From Stenopsyche tienmushanensis (lineage: Eukaryota > Arthropoda > Insecta > Trichoptera > Stenopsychidae), in the NCBI GenBank assembly GCA_008973525.1, contig WACJ01000327.1, forward strand, positions 248,001-312,000: DNA of 64,000 nucleotides, in the 5' to 3' direction. The number at the start of each line of letters is the position of its first letter. Positions within the stretch are counted from its first letter, which is position 1. Below, in pieces: positions 1 to 12,700 of the stretch. A program made the translations under genes and the position numbers. A model generated the notes under the pieces. The model made no database searches. It had not been told where the DNA came from and worked only from the letters and a program-made list of their open reading frames with translations.

Positions 1-1639
1 TTTTTCCCTAGTAAATATTGGGCGCGGTGATGGCTGTAAACACATTTGTTTCTAAATAATTAAAAAAGAAGTGTTCAGTCTTTGGTGAATTTTTAGGGTG
101 CTTTCATTATCGAAAGATTGAGCATATATATCACTGCGAATGTGTCGTTAAATCTTTATTGATCACCTAAATCTTTTTTTATTCCAGCATATCCTGGACA
201 ATATTTTAAGCTCTATTTCTTGCTTTGACATCTGGATATAAAATGCTTATAAATCGTTCATGTCTCTATATTTTACTATCTAAAATGAAATTCCTCATCT
301 CAAATTATTTTCTAAACAATCCAATTTAAATAAATAAATATTTTATAAATAATAAGATTTTTAGTAGGGTGTATCACATGAACGTTCGGAATTCGTAAGT
401 GAGAATTAAAACGCTATAACTTTTACAAAACATAATATGGAAATTCGATTTCACGACAATGCGATTCAGCCCCAATGGCTTCCCCTTATGCCCTTATTCA
501 TTCACCATACAGTAATCATGCGCCTTTTTATGCATTGAAAGCTTTAGCAAGTTTCCTAGAAATTCATTAAAGACTTCGTCAATTTTAAATAGCTAAACTT
601 GTAAAATATTGCACAGAACCGTGCAAATCCACTTATCTGTCAGTACCGTTGCAGCGTGTATGAAGCTTGTACATAAATAGATAAACACTGTCGATAGCAC
701 ACAATATTCGGTCATTTTTTCAAGTAAACATAAACAATACACTTGAAATCGATTTATTATATCATTCACATATCATATTAGTCGATAAATTTGAGTTAAC
801 GATCTATACAATCCTACGATATACGCAAGATACTCTCTCCATCTCTGTCTCCTATTCACAATCTCCCATTGTCTCTGTTTGTCTCTGAGCAACGTTTCTG
901 AATCACTGGAATTCGGACACAACTCTGTGTCTTACCTCTTTTCAAGACTATCATAAAAATGGACCAATGTGTATATTAATGCATCTCAAATATTTTTGTC
1001 CGCTTGTACAAGATCCCTTATGAAATAAAATCTCGGATTTTATTTAATCAATTGTTACAATACATACGCAAATAACTCACTTCGGACTGAAGGCTTGTTG
1101 TTTGGATTTTGCCAAGTTTTTTCTTTATCTCTTCTGCATGAATAATTTATGTAATATTATAGACCGCATTAATAAAAATAAATCAGAATTGAGTTAATTT
1201 TACAAATTTTCGCTCTAATATCTGCGTACTTGTGGATCATGCGGATAATAAGCGAAGTATTCGCTTCTGGGTGGCTCACCAAATGGGCGGCTAATTTTAA
1301 CCATCGTAACAAGAAATCATTAACATTTGAATAGATTCACAGATCACACGCAATTAAAATAAGTCGTCGTCTTAACTTTGATAAATTTCTTGTAAAAATT
1401 CTAATATAGCGGCCATGTTGTTAAAGCAACATCTATCAAATTTATTGTGAATTGTTCAGTAATATATGGCAAATCATCATGGAAGATAAGCGTTGAATAA
1501 CTTGTGTAAATCTTCAAATTTGCCATTTGGCATTGCCATAACCGTCAACGGCGAACGCTACAAATCGTTGATAAGAAACTTTTTGTAGTCTAAACTGGAT
1601 GATATAGATACTGATTACATGTTGTTCTAACGAGTAGGC
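1..1639. other. AT-rich non-coding stretch at left edge
   Basis: I see no convincing coding exon, RNA gene or complete transposon here. The one thing I can support is the interspersed repeat at about 673-925, listed separately. The first exon of Piezo, which must lie upstream of 4511, could be here or beyond the left edge; I did not find it. Confidence 0.5.
673..925 (+). repeat. Unclassified interspersed repeat, copy 1
   Basis: This stretch resembles 35976-36225 base for base over long runs. Both start with an ATAAACAC-type string followed by CGATA.CACACAATATTCGGTC. Both then share CACTTGAAATCGA, GATAAATTTG, AACGATCTATACAATC and a run of TCTCT/TCTGTCTC pyrimidines ending near GAATTCGGAC. No coding potential is visible. 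It is probably a SINE-like or MITE-like family or part of a larger element; the class is unknown. Confidence 0.7.
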
Positions 1640-1666
1640 GCTGCGTACCACACAGCGCATGCCACG

Positions 1667-2165
1667 ATGGACATTCTGCACGAGCGATTTGATGGCATGG
1701 TTATCTCGCGCTCTTTCAGTTCAATCAATATCAAAGCCAAGCTAAACTCTATTGTGGGGGAGTCTGCTCCTTCATTTACAACAGTAAGATGTTGGGTGGC
1801 AGATTTTAAACGAGGCCGTACGAGCTGCCAAGACGAACAGCGCAGTGGTCAACCAAATGATGTAAACGCCCCAGAAATGGTGAGGAGAATCCACGAAAAA
1901 TAATTTGTTGACTGGTTGCTGTAAGCGCGTGAGCTAGCAGACATAGTAGACCTTTTAAAAAATTGCTGTACAATGTAAATTGTCTGAAAATTTGGATATA
2001 AGAAAGCTGTGCGCAAGGTGGGTGCCGCGTTTACTCAAACAGCGTCGTGATGATGTTTCAATCGGGTATTTAGCGATGTTTCACAGCAATAAGGCCGAGT
2101 TTTTGCATCAATTCAGGATGAAACATGGATCCATCATTTAAAATCTGAGACGAAAGAACATGGGA
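1667..2165 (+). mobile_element. Mariner transposase relic, copy A
   Basis: The open stretch 1667-1903 (78 codons) reads as the N-terminal helix-turn-helix of a mariner transposase, with hallmarks such as SAPSFTTVRCWVADFKRG and a QRSGQPN segment. After its stop codon the homology continues in broken frames. A shifted frame gives a LCARWVPRLL-like segment, AMFHSNKAEFLHQF, and a degraded MDETWIHH equivalent near 2120-2145. Stops and frameshifts show that it is dead. The same family recurs at 10920-11235, 28040-28695 and 48352-48825. Mariner elements move by cut-and-paste at TA sites; I see no intact terminal repeats on this copy. Confidence 0.85.
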
Positions 2166-2779
2166 ACTCTCCACTGACAAATTGTTTATTGGTCCCGCTA
2201 TTCGGGACCGTGCCAACCGGCTCAATAAAAGTGCACAGCAAGGTGCACAATCTGAATTTAATATCCACTTGCACTTTGAGCACGGGAGAAAAACTAGCTA
2301 GATTTTTTAACTTAAAACTAAAATGCTTCCGTGGTCGTACAGATCATAGAATGCCTTGGCACGTATTTATCCCCGAAAATTCTGCAAAAAGGTCTAAAAG
2401 TGGACGGCGTGGCTACAAGGTCTATGTATCCAACCGGTCCACTTTTCGGACCGCTGACATGACAAATAAAACGCCTTGCGATTTATACCCGAACATGTCT
2501 ACAGAACGATTACGATTAACTCTTGTTGTTTAAATTCTACAATCGGTCGAAAATATTGTTGTCTATGTTTTATTGCGGGCTTATGCCGCCTGGGTCGGCC
2601 CAATATTTAAGCGATAACGAGGAAAAGAGGGATTAGACAACTCAGTACATATTATATAAACGGACAGTCAATCAGTGTTGATTCATGTAAAGTAGAATGG
2701 CCATGTAAAGGAAAAACCATGTGCAAATCTCGACTGGGTCGATATTCTGCGTTTTGCGCCCCTAGCCCATTTGTGCACG
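2166..2779. other. Unclassified stretch, probably transposon-derived
   Basis: An open frame at 2189-2533 (114 codons) has no family I recognise. The stretch is locally richer in GC than its flanks and has two small hairpins: GGTCCCGCTATTCGGGACC near 2191 and CCGGTCCACTTTTCGGACCG near 2434. It lies between two transposon relics, so mobile-element origin is the simplest reading, but no class can be assigned. Confidence 0.35.
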
Positions 2780-2935
2780 TGGCGGGCGCCTGCTTTACAT
2801 TTGCTCTTGTTACGGCCCTGCTTCTTTCTGAATCGCAAATCTATGTGTATAAACCGCAAACAATTGATGCCCTTAAAGTTAACATAACGAACGCCATCCA
2901 ACAAATTTAGCCAGATTACTTTCTGCCAGCTCCTA
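2780..2935 (+). mobile_element. Tc1/mariner-like transposase tail, family H copy 3
   Basis: The frame around 2830-2910 encodes a segment with VYKPQTIDALKVNITNAIQQI spread over it. This matches the C-terminal tail of Tc1/mariner-type insect transposases, in which a VYxxxPQTIxALKxNI pattern precedes an IRPDLCxKVIENW-like end. Near-identical DNA occurs on the minus strand at about 22440-22600 and 53570-53720, which supports one family. Only the tail is present. Confidence 0.6.
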
Positions 2936-3142
2936 TCATTATGACAGTCTGGCGACTGAGTGTCGTTAGGTTTGGGAAGAGAGGGGGTTGAAATCTAGTG
3001 AAAATTCAAGCAGTTTTTTACATTTTCTATAAATTAGTAAAATAAACAATCATTTATAAGTGTTGCCAGACCATTTACTGGTTTGGAAGGGGAGGGCCCT
3101 TCCAAACCCATCGGCACTCAGTCGCCAGACTGTCATAATGAT
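2936..3142. repeat. Fold-back (inverted-repeat) element
   Basis: Two arms of about 45 bp face each other. The left arm begins at 2936 with ATCATTATGACAGTCTGGCG. The right arm ends near 3142 with CGCCAGACTGTCATAATGAT. The arms differ at only a few positions and enclose about 110 bp of AT-rich DNA. This is the structure of a MITE or fold-back element. I see no clear target-site duplication, so the superfamily is unknown. It directly follows the transposase tail at 2780-2935. Confidence 0.7.
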
Positions 3143-4510
3143 AGTCCAGAAACACGCCAGAACACAACTATTAAATGATCCACACACATTAGATGACCCT
3201 CAATTTATGCTGCCAGCTCTCAGTCAATACTTAAAAGCTTTTATTAATACAAGCCGATTTGAAAGATTCACCTAGTAATAGTCGTCAATATTTCGTCTCA
3301 TCAATCATAATAACATTATCAGTACCCAATAAGACCTGATGTGTTAAATATAAGGCAAAAAATAGCATCGATTTAAAACGCTCACATATTGGCACTAATT
3401 CTAACATAAACAAAATATAAGTTGAAAGCTTCTAGAATTTATACTCAATTTATCGGATACGCGTCCGCATTGCAGATCTTGTAAATCTCATAAAATAGAA
3501 GGTCATCCTGGAATATTGTTGAGTCTGTTACAATTTATTAGAGATGCCCATTCCTTGAAGATAAGTTTGTAGATAATTATATTCATGTGCAAGCATTAAA
3601 CAATGGTTTGATCATAGACACTGAAGCCATATATACTGCATTGTATACATCAGAACATCTCTCATTTTGATCTATTTTTGTATTATATCTATTTAAAACT
3701 CTTTCAATGTAGCTTCAGCATGAAGATGCTTCCTGCTTTATCTCCTTGTTTGATTTCGAATAATTCCTACATGTATTTTTTTCATTATGATCATACCGAA
3801 TTGAAATGTAGCTATCGTATAAAGATAACAACGTTTCAAGCAAAATGAACTTGTTATTTATAATTTTAATTTAAATAATATTCGAATAATCGTCGGACAT
3901 TATTATTTTAATGCATAAATATGTGGTCAATCTTATTTGATTTGTGATTTTTTTGCGGTTTCCCAATGATTATGTGTGGTTTACATCTCCGGCGTTATAG
4001 CAAAAAAGCACATATCATGGGAGATTTTAATCTAAATATATTTTTACCAAAATAAAAGTATTATTCTTAACGCTTTAAAACGTAAATGAATAAATTTATT
4101 CTGCAAGGCAATTTTGAAAGAATCAAATTAAAGAACAAAATTATTCATCCATCGACTTACTGATCGGAAGAATTGTTTTATTTAGTTCATAAACATTAAC
4201 GAGCTAGTTATAAATTAATGACACATACTGTACATTGTTAAATATAGTATAGTACATGTATACAAAATGATTCAAAATAAAACTGGCACGTGTGATACAT
4301 TTTCTATTTATGAAAATTATCCGTAACGTCCAATGATCCGAACGTCGTTTTTAAAATTTTGAACTAAATCTGCACGAATATCAATAGCGATACTTGATAG
4401 CATCATATTATTAAACAAAAATGACCGTATTAAATAATGTATATACAACGGCATGATGAAAAATACTTCCAAATTTACTCGTTTTAATACCGACTTCTTT
4501 TTCTTTTCAG
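3143..4510. other. Piezo: Non-coding stretch before first recognised Piezo exon
   Basis: About 1.4 kb of AT-rich sequence ends in a good splice acceptor (TTCTTTTCAG at 4501-4510). It is probably the end of Piezo intron 1. I searched for a short exon with an ATG, a hydrophobic stretch of 20-30 residues and a phase-1 donor, as expected for the Piezo N terminus, and found none that I would defend. Confidence 0.45.
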
Positions 4511-7500
4511 GTCTTATAATTCGTCCATTAGGATTTTCATTAATTTATTTATTGCTCATGTTTTATTTACCGTTTGTGCCTGTGCCAACGCCGAAGACAT
4601 TCAAAGGTATCACAATCAATCTATCTATCTATTATATTTATATAGCTCGTACGGGTGAAAATCACCTCGGCTGATATACGTATTACTCTGAATGCTTATG
4701 GTCGATTTTGATCATTCCTAATTATTCAATATTATTACAATGCTTTTGTGTTTAAGGTCACACGGGGCATTATCTTCGATGTGTGCTTGTTATAAGCACG
4801 ATAACAATGCTATGTCAAATAGCATGGCAGATCACTCTCGTATCGATACCGACCAGTTGGTATGATGCCTGGCTAGAAATATGCAAGCCCATCGAAGCTG
4901 GTTTGAGACATGCAGGGTTAGTAGATTTAAATAGTCTCGAAGCAACCATGGTACTTATCTGGATTTCACCGGAGGTTAGTATTATGATTACGTGTTCAAA
5001 TTCAGTTTTAAATCATTTGCACTTTAATCTATCGATATGAAAAAATGAATTTCATATTTTCAGATATTAATGTTTATATCGTCAACCATTATTTATATAA
5101 TTATTAGCAAGTTATGTAAGGGTTTGCCCGAGGATGAACTACAGTCAAGCTCCCCTAAAAGGAAAAACAATTTTTTGGTCAATTTCGGTAGGCATATTTA
5201 CTGATTTAACTTGTTTAGTCTGTACCGTTTGAAAATTATTAATTATGCTCTTAATATTGTTTATATTTTAGGAAAATATCTTTCACTTTTTATGCTTATG
5301 TTAGCTGGTTGTTTAAGACCTAGTATTTTAAGTGGAATATATTATCTCACGTTCTTGGGCGGAGCAACTTGGTGGGCCTGCGGTAAAGAATTATCTCGTG
5401 GATTTGCCGTAGTTTGCAAATTCATTATGTTTTTACTCTTTTGGCATGTCGTCGTTCTATTCGTGTATCAATCGCAATGGATTATAGAATTGTTACCGCC
5501 AGATCATCAAATATCAAGGTATAAAACTTTCTTTGTTATAATAAACATGTGTTATTTTTCCACAGTTTTATTAAAAAATATTTACTTATAAATTTGCAGA
5601 TTACTCGGTTTTACTCAATTCTTTTATATGAACTGCACCACTGATCCGAGAGAATTTACATATTTACCAGTAGAATGGGCTACATTTTTGAGTCCCATTA
5701 TATTGATTTTAACGTATTACCTCTTAGCATTTGAATCATCAGCCTTATTAAAACCACAAGTGAGTAATGTATTGTTTTAGCGTAGAAAGATCATAGATTC
5801 ATCAACAGAAATAATATCATAATCACCCATTCCATTAAAAAGATTATGCCAAATCATTCACTTTAATGTTAAGGAAAATCTAAACTAATAAAGAATTTAT
5901 CCACATAATCTTGCATTGTTAGCCTGAAAAAAAAATGGGAACCTTTTCTAAATTGGAATCGGGTAGCCTTAACGGCTCCATTCAGAGGCAAATGTCTATG
6001 AGATTATCTCGGAAAAGAGTGACACGCAGCACTCTCACACAAGACAAGTGGAGATCTGCTACGAGGAAAGTTCGAGTAAGGCATTTGAGAAAAAAGCACG
6101 TTATAACCCCAAATGCACTTTTTGTTGCTTTTCCACATTTTATCTTTGTTTATTTGTTTTACATTCTGGATGGTAAAAACATTGTTTTTAGTTAAATTGA
6201 TGTGTTATATTTTCCTTACAACGTATGTATGATTCTATTTCATAACGATAAATTGCCTGAAAGAGATATTCTTAAGACAAAAAATACATTTGTGAGTCAA
6301 CATTATAACACTACTATAATGTTTTCTCTTAATATGATTTTATTTATCGATGTTAGAAGCAAAGATATGCATAATTTTGGTTGAATATTCTGTTTTATGT
6401 GGCTACACGTTTTTAGATCATGTATTTATAATTTGATTTTATGTCTGCAAAATTCAAGTTCAATTCTATTTTGATTCTTGTATGGAAATGCAAATATATT
6501 GTTGAAATCAATACATTTAAAAGGAATCCTGCATAGAATTTTGAACATTTTTATGATATGCTTTTTTTATACACCATAAATATGTTATCAGTGTACCTGA
6601 ATATGATTTGCAGATTAGCATGCTATTTAGCGGATTGTTTAAAATTTATTTCACATCAATTTTTAAATATTGTCGTATGCAAATGTATATAATTATTTTT
6701 ATTTTTCATAACAAATATTCTAAGTTGTAGCATCAAGGTACATGTAAACGGTACAAATAATATGATATCACACATGTATTTTATGCTTGGGTTCTTATGA
6801 CACACAATCATAAAATTTTAAAATGTTATTGTATTTTTATGAATATTTTTGGTTGTTCTCTTAAGACCTAAATGGGTAAAATATACATTAACTTACTAAA
6901 TATATATGGTTATGGTAGCAAATTTATTAATTTTTTTTCTTATATTTAACAGTATTTAAATTCATATTTATTTAAAATTACTTGTGTTTTAAGTTAATAC
7001 GGAATTCAAGCCCGATAAAGAAGAATCCATCACGAAGATCAAATGCTAGCAGTAATATGTACTATCAGGATTCAACGGGATCTGTAGTTGTCGGACTCGA
7101 AGAAGGTTTGCCTATGCAAGATTATTGCGGTCAGTCTTTGCACCATTGCCTATTCTTTCTTTTTTTTAATTGTATTTATAACCGAACGAATGAAGTTGTA
7201 CGTTTTTTAAACTTTCTATGCTAAATTTATACACGAAACTCATCCGTATTTAATTCAAGCTGTTAATTTCTGCTGCATTTTTATGCTTTTCTATAATTAT
7301 TTAATGTTATTAATTATCATTTATAAATGACATGAAAGATTTTAAAAGCACATTTTCCTTCTTACAAAAGCTATATAATAATACTGCCTAATAATGTGTT
7401 CCAAAAAAATCAGGGATTAATTCACCATATTTAATTTGCCATAACACAATTTTATTTGCATACTTAAAATGTTTATATACTGAAAACTGTTGAAACTTGC

Positions 7501-9733
7501 TAACTAGCATTGCAGAGATATACAGAGTGTCGGCAGGGAAACTACCTTATTTTATGTTATAGAGAGACACTTAAAGTTTTTGCCCATTACGTTTTAAAAA
7601 TTATACTGTTGAGGTGACTTCCGTTCTAGTCAATGCAACTGAATATATGTTTAGGCTGTATGATTTCTATAGAAAAATACATTGTGAAACATGCGCAGAT
7701 ATCCTGAAAGAATAAATAATATATTAGTTTTCAAATGTATATGTATTAATCGGATATTTAATGATTTCGTGTAAAAATATGCATAACTTCACTAATAAAA
7801 TGATCAAATGCATTCAAACTTAGCAATAAATTTAAAGTAATATGATAATTAAATTATAAAATGGGTAAATTAAAATTAAAACGATACCTCTTTCAGATAT
7901 TTCAAGCCTATCATTGTGTTCATGGTTGTGGAATAACGCGATAATTTTAATTTATCGGATACATTTTCTAACTTAAACGTGACTCTTGTCGATCTTAAAA
8001 ATGCTGTAAATATAATAATATAGACATAATATTGATTTTAAATACATTGTATAAATATGAATAAAATTACATATGACTGCTGAAACAAATCCTCAAATAT
8101 GTTCATAAAGAATTATTTCATTACATTAAAAAATGTCTTCGGATTGCTGCAAGTTTTTATGAATTTTTTCTATTGCTAATTATAATTTTTTCATTTTAAT
8201 AATATGCAGCTTAGTTTATGATAATATGATAATGCTTATCACAAGCCATTTTAAAATTGAATTTTCTTTTATAAACACTTTCATATATGCTAAGCTTTGC
8301 ATTTTTAGCATTAGGTAAAATGAAAAAATCATATTTTCACGTTGACTCGTGTTTCAGATCGCCAAGATAACGAAAAGCCAACCATAATAGATAATTTAAT
8401 ACTGGCTGTGGATAGCATTTTCCAGTTGATGATAAGGTTTTCATCCTCTTCGTTTATAATAAATTAATTCTATAATCGCATTAATAATAAATCTAAACGT
8501 ATGATATTTGTTAAGGTCTTCGTACATAGCGACTGCTATAATTATGATGGCGTGGAGCATAACGTACCATTCGTGGCTGACTTTTGTATTACTTTTATGG
8601 GCTAATGTTATATGGATGGTGGAAAATCAAAGAGGTTTTACTCTTCGATCCAGTCCAGTTCTGGTTACTTACGCACAAATTCTTCTACTTGCTCAATACA
8701 TTTACGGAATGGACTTGACAGAAGCTGAACTTCCATCTGTTGTACAGGTATGAAATATTATATTTTTTGTTAATATTAAAATGTGATTTTCTAACGTTGT
8801 TCGATTTATTTTATTAGGGTATGAATATGGGACAAATAGGATTTGATCGTCCAAAATCATTGCCTTGCCTTCCGATACTGGTTAAATCTCTTTATACTAT
8901 AATGTTTTGGGTTACTCTAAGGCAGCTTATGCAAGAAAAGAAAGAGCGTCGTGAATCATCTGCTATTGCGGATATGGTTTCACCTTTGCAGGTAACCGTG
9001 GGTGCTGCAACTCCAGGTATTTTTATTACTTATTTTTGTACAACATCTACATTATATCAGTTTGCTAAAAATTTATTTTAATTTCAGCACTAGAAGATGA
9101 TCCAAACGTACAGACGTCTCCATTTTTAAAAAAGTTTGGCGATTTCGTAAAAGGATTTCTTACAAAATATTGGATTTGTGTTGTTGCCATAATGCTTTTT
9201 GTAATTGGTATAACAGGAAAACGAATGACAATGTTCAGAATCATATATATGGCATTATTTTTGATATTCATACTTACCTTCCAAGTATGTTTATAAATGG
9301 ATGATTAATTATTTGCTATACAATATTTTGTCCGCGCTATAAATTTGTTGCATTTCCTTGTATAGATCTCAAGACGAGCGTGGCGTAAAATGATGTATGG
9401 TTTTTGGGTAACAGTTATTGTATATTCAATGTCGATCCTTGTTCTGGTTTATACATATCAATTTGACAATTTCCCGGAATATTGGAGTGACTATCTACAC
9501 ATTCCACTAACTCTGTATGTCTTTTTCAATTTATAAAATAATGTCGACCCGTTATATATATTAATAAATTTCTATTTTGGCACTTTAAGGCAACTAGATA
9601 TTGGACTAGAGCGTTATCAAACAAAAGATTTATTTCTACGCCTACTTTCTCCCACACTCTTTTTGATAATAACTGTTATTCAACTACATTACTTCCACAA
9701 TGACTTTTTGGCAGTTTCACATATTAAGAGCAG
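4511..9733 (+). CDS. Piezo: Piezo exons 1-13 seen: N-terminal blade
   Basis: Exons: 4511-4606, 4757-4974, 5064-5187, 5272-5518, 5600-5759, 5923-6075, 6994-7129, 8358-8436, 8516-8747, 8818-9016, 9088-9284, 9366-9514, 9590-9733. They encode the distal membrane blade: hydrophobic helices grouped in four-helix units and separated by a basic cytoplasmic loop (5923-6075, [10 protein letters not shown]) and an acidic, Ser-rich loop (6994-7129). Most introns are under 100 bp. The exceptions are 6076-6993 and 7130-8357, which I read through without recognising a gene or transposon. The acceptor at 6992-6993 (TTTTAAG) is weak in pyrimidines at its last positions but gives an uninterrupted frame. Confidence 0.92.
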
Positions 9734-12700
9734 GTATATTACATTATTTCATTACAATAATCATATGTTATAAATTATTTTGAGTTGTAAATCTTCGTTT
9801 TAACTAATTTTCAAAGATAAAACTAGTTTTATCTAAAAGCCAAGCATGTACCACAGTAAATTCTTGTTATAACTAGGTAATTCTAGATTTAACAAAGACA
9901 TCCAGTATAAACTAGTTTCAACTAATGAAAACGCGTTCTGACTAAATACAGATTTTGACCGTAACATATATATATATATATATAATGAGTAAACTAATCC
10001 TATCCACATTATTATGATTTATATTTTTATAAACGTGGGTTAATATTTTTTAAAACGAACGACCCAAAGTGATAAAATACTAGCATTTCTTAATCTTTAT
10101 TTTTATGATTATATAAAACTCAAAACCACTTTTCAGTCGTGGACTATAATTATTGTGAGTTCATTTATAAATATTCTCTCATATTTTGATTTATCTAGGA
10201 GTAGCAGTGTTGCTCGGCAAGACTCCCAGGGCCCTCTTTCAGTAGCATCATCAATGATGGGTGGAAGCTCGTTACCACCATCCACTCCTCATGAAAGACA
10301 AGTATGTATAAATCACACTCTTAATGCACATACAGTGGCAGAGCCGTAATGAGAGTATGAAACGCTCGTGGCAAGTATCTAACTTGCACCCATCTCCCTC
10401 TGGAAATCCATTTAAAAAAAAGATATTAAATATTATTATTATGTATGTGGACAGAGAGACACTCTCAGTTGGTGTCACGTACGTCTTCACCCTAGCTCGG
10501 CAATGCCCTAGCGAGGAAAGGAGAATCTGGACTCTTTGCACTGCAGAAAGCCCTTTCCAGTAGAATCAAAAAGATCGTCTAGAGTAGTTTTCCACTCTTC
10601 CCAAAGAAAACTATTCAGTCTTTACAAACCTCCCACACACGGAAGTGAATGTGTGATACAGACGAGAGGGATGTAACCCCTTCCTGTGAATGGATATTGA
10701 AGAGACCGATAGCTCTACAGTGGACTGTTGTGGCTGCACTATGACGATGATGATGATGATTATAATGTATATTTTAAAATAGTATAGATGGCAGTTGTTA
10801 TTTTTAAAAAAATACTAAAATAAAAACACTCGCGAGCTACCATGATATGTATTTGGTACACCATATGAAATTCTGAACCCCATATCTATTATATATTATA
10901 TAAGTTATAGTAAATACATCATGATCAAAGAAAGATTAGACGAAGCCGTACAAACTGCCAAGACAAACAACGCAGTAGTCGACCAAATGAGGTAACCACT
11001 CCAGAAAAGATGGAGAAAATCCACAAAATGGTATTAGATGACCATCGACTGTAAGTGCGCGAGCGAGCAAACATAATAGGCCTTTTAAAAATGCTGTAAA
11101 TTGCAAATTGACTTGAAAATTTGTACATGAGAACGCTGTGCGCAAGATGGACGCCGCGTTTGCTCACAACGAAACAAAAACAGCGTCCTGAGGATGTTTC
11201 AATCGAGTGTTTGGCGATGTTTCACAGCAATAAGGTCTTCAGTATTAATATCTGAATGCGATCATCTAATTATACACGAGTCATTGTGCTTTACTTATAC
11301 AATCTGGGACTTTCCAGTGTTCTCTTCGTCACTTGTTATGCGAAACGACCCTCATTTTTTTACAATTAGTTATATAAATTACTCGTTATGCAATGTTCGC
11401 TCTAAGCAAGTTTGCAATGTATTCATTTTTACACAATATTAATAACTACTCTACAAATGATTTTGCTGCGCTTAATTATTTAATGTATTTATTTTTTTAG
11501 TTTTCGGGCAATATTGAAAATGAGTCAACAATAAAAGTTGAACCTTCTGTACTGCAACAACAAAGCTCTATGACTGCGCCAAGTACGTCTGCAAATTTTT
11601 CAACGTGGTTGGCCCACATGCGTACTCTCCTTGCAGGATTTATTCAAACGACATTGGATCTGTTTTTCCTTTTCCTCGAATTACATCTGGTCAAAATTGT
11701 GCTGCTTTCCATCATGTTACTCTGCATATTTGACGTGAGTGTACATTACATGTGCATTTGAATTAATGCTCATTTTTATAGTCCGCGCATACTAAATATA
11801 ATTACAATTTTGTTTAGGTGTGCGCTCTTCATATTGGATTTGTATTGATTACGTGTATCAGCTTGTTGTTTAAGACAAAAGTACAACTAGTCGTGATTCA
11901 GTTTGTATCGACAGCGACGTGCGTTTTACTCCTAACTAAGATGATCTATCAAATTGAATACATAGAACATGACTCTTACGCCGTTAATTGTACAGTAAGG
12001 AACAGTTTTCGATTTTATAAAATTTGTTCGTTTCTATATAATCTAAAAAAATGTATATAAACTCTTAAATTCTAGTCTGCAAATCCACCGGACCCGACAA
12101 ATTCATCAGATGCGCAAAATTTAACGGACAGTTTTAATAATGCCGAGTGGGTGGGATTCAGAAAAACAAGTGATACCCTTTCGTTGCCTCAACTCGTGAA
12201 GGGCTATATCGGATTGATAATATTAATAACTTTCCGTTCAATTGTTGATTTCCGTCAATGCTACAAAAGGTTATCTATTATCTATGATTTGTTTATTGTC
12301 AAAAATAGAAATAAATATAATTTTTTTCCATTCAGGTACAAAGCTAACGATCCTACAATTCGTCCGCAATTGATGTTCCCTAAAATCACAAGAGAAGACG
12401 CCGATAAAGATCTCATACACTTCATTAAATATTTATTCAACTTTGGTTTTTATAAATTCGGTGTTGAGGTACTTTTTCTATCTTAATAATTGGATGATCT
12501 TTTGGAATATTTTTTAATCGTACATTTATTGCAGATATGTTTAATGTGTTTGGTCGCCTTAATCGGTTCTCGCATGGACGCCTGGGCAGTTTTATACGGC
12601 TTTTGGCTTTGTGCGTTATGGTGCTCTAAAAGAGATACGTTGATAAAGCTATGGGGTTGGTTCCTAGGATTTATTGTAACTGCATTGCCGATACAATATA

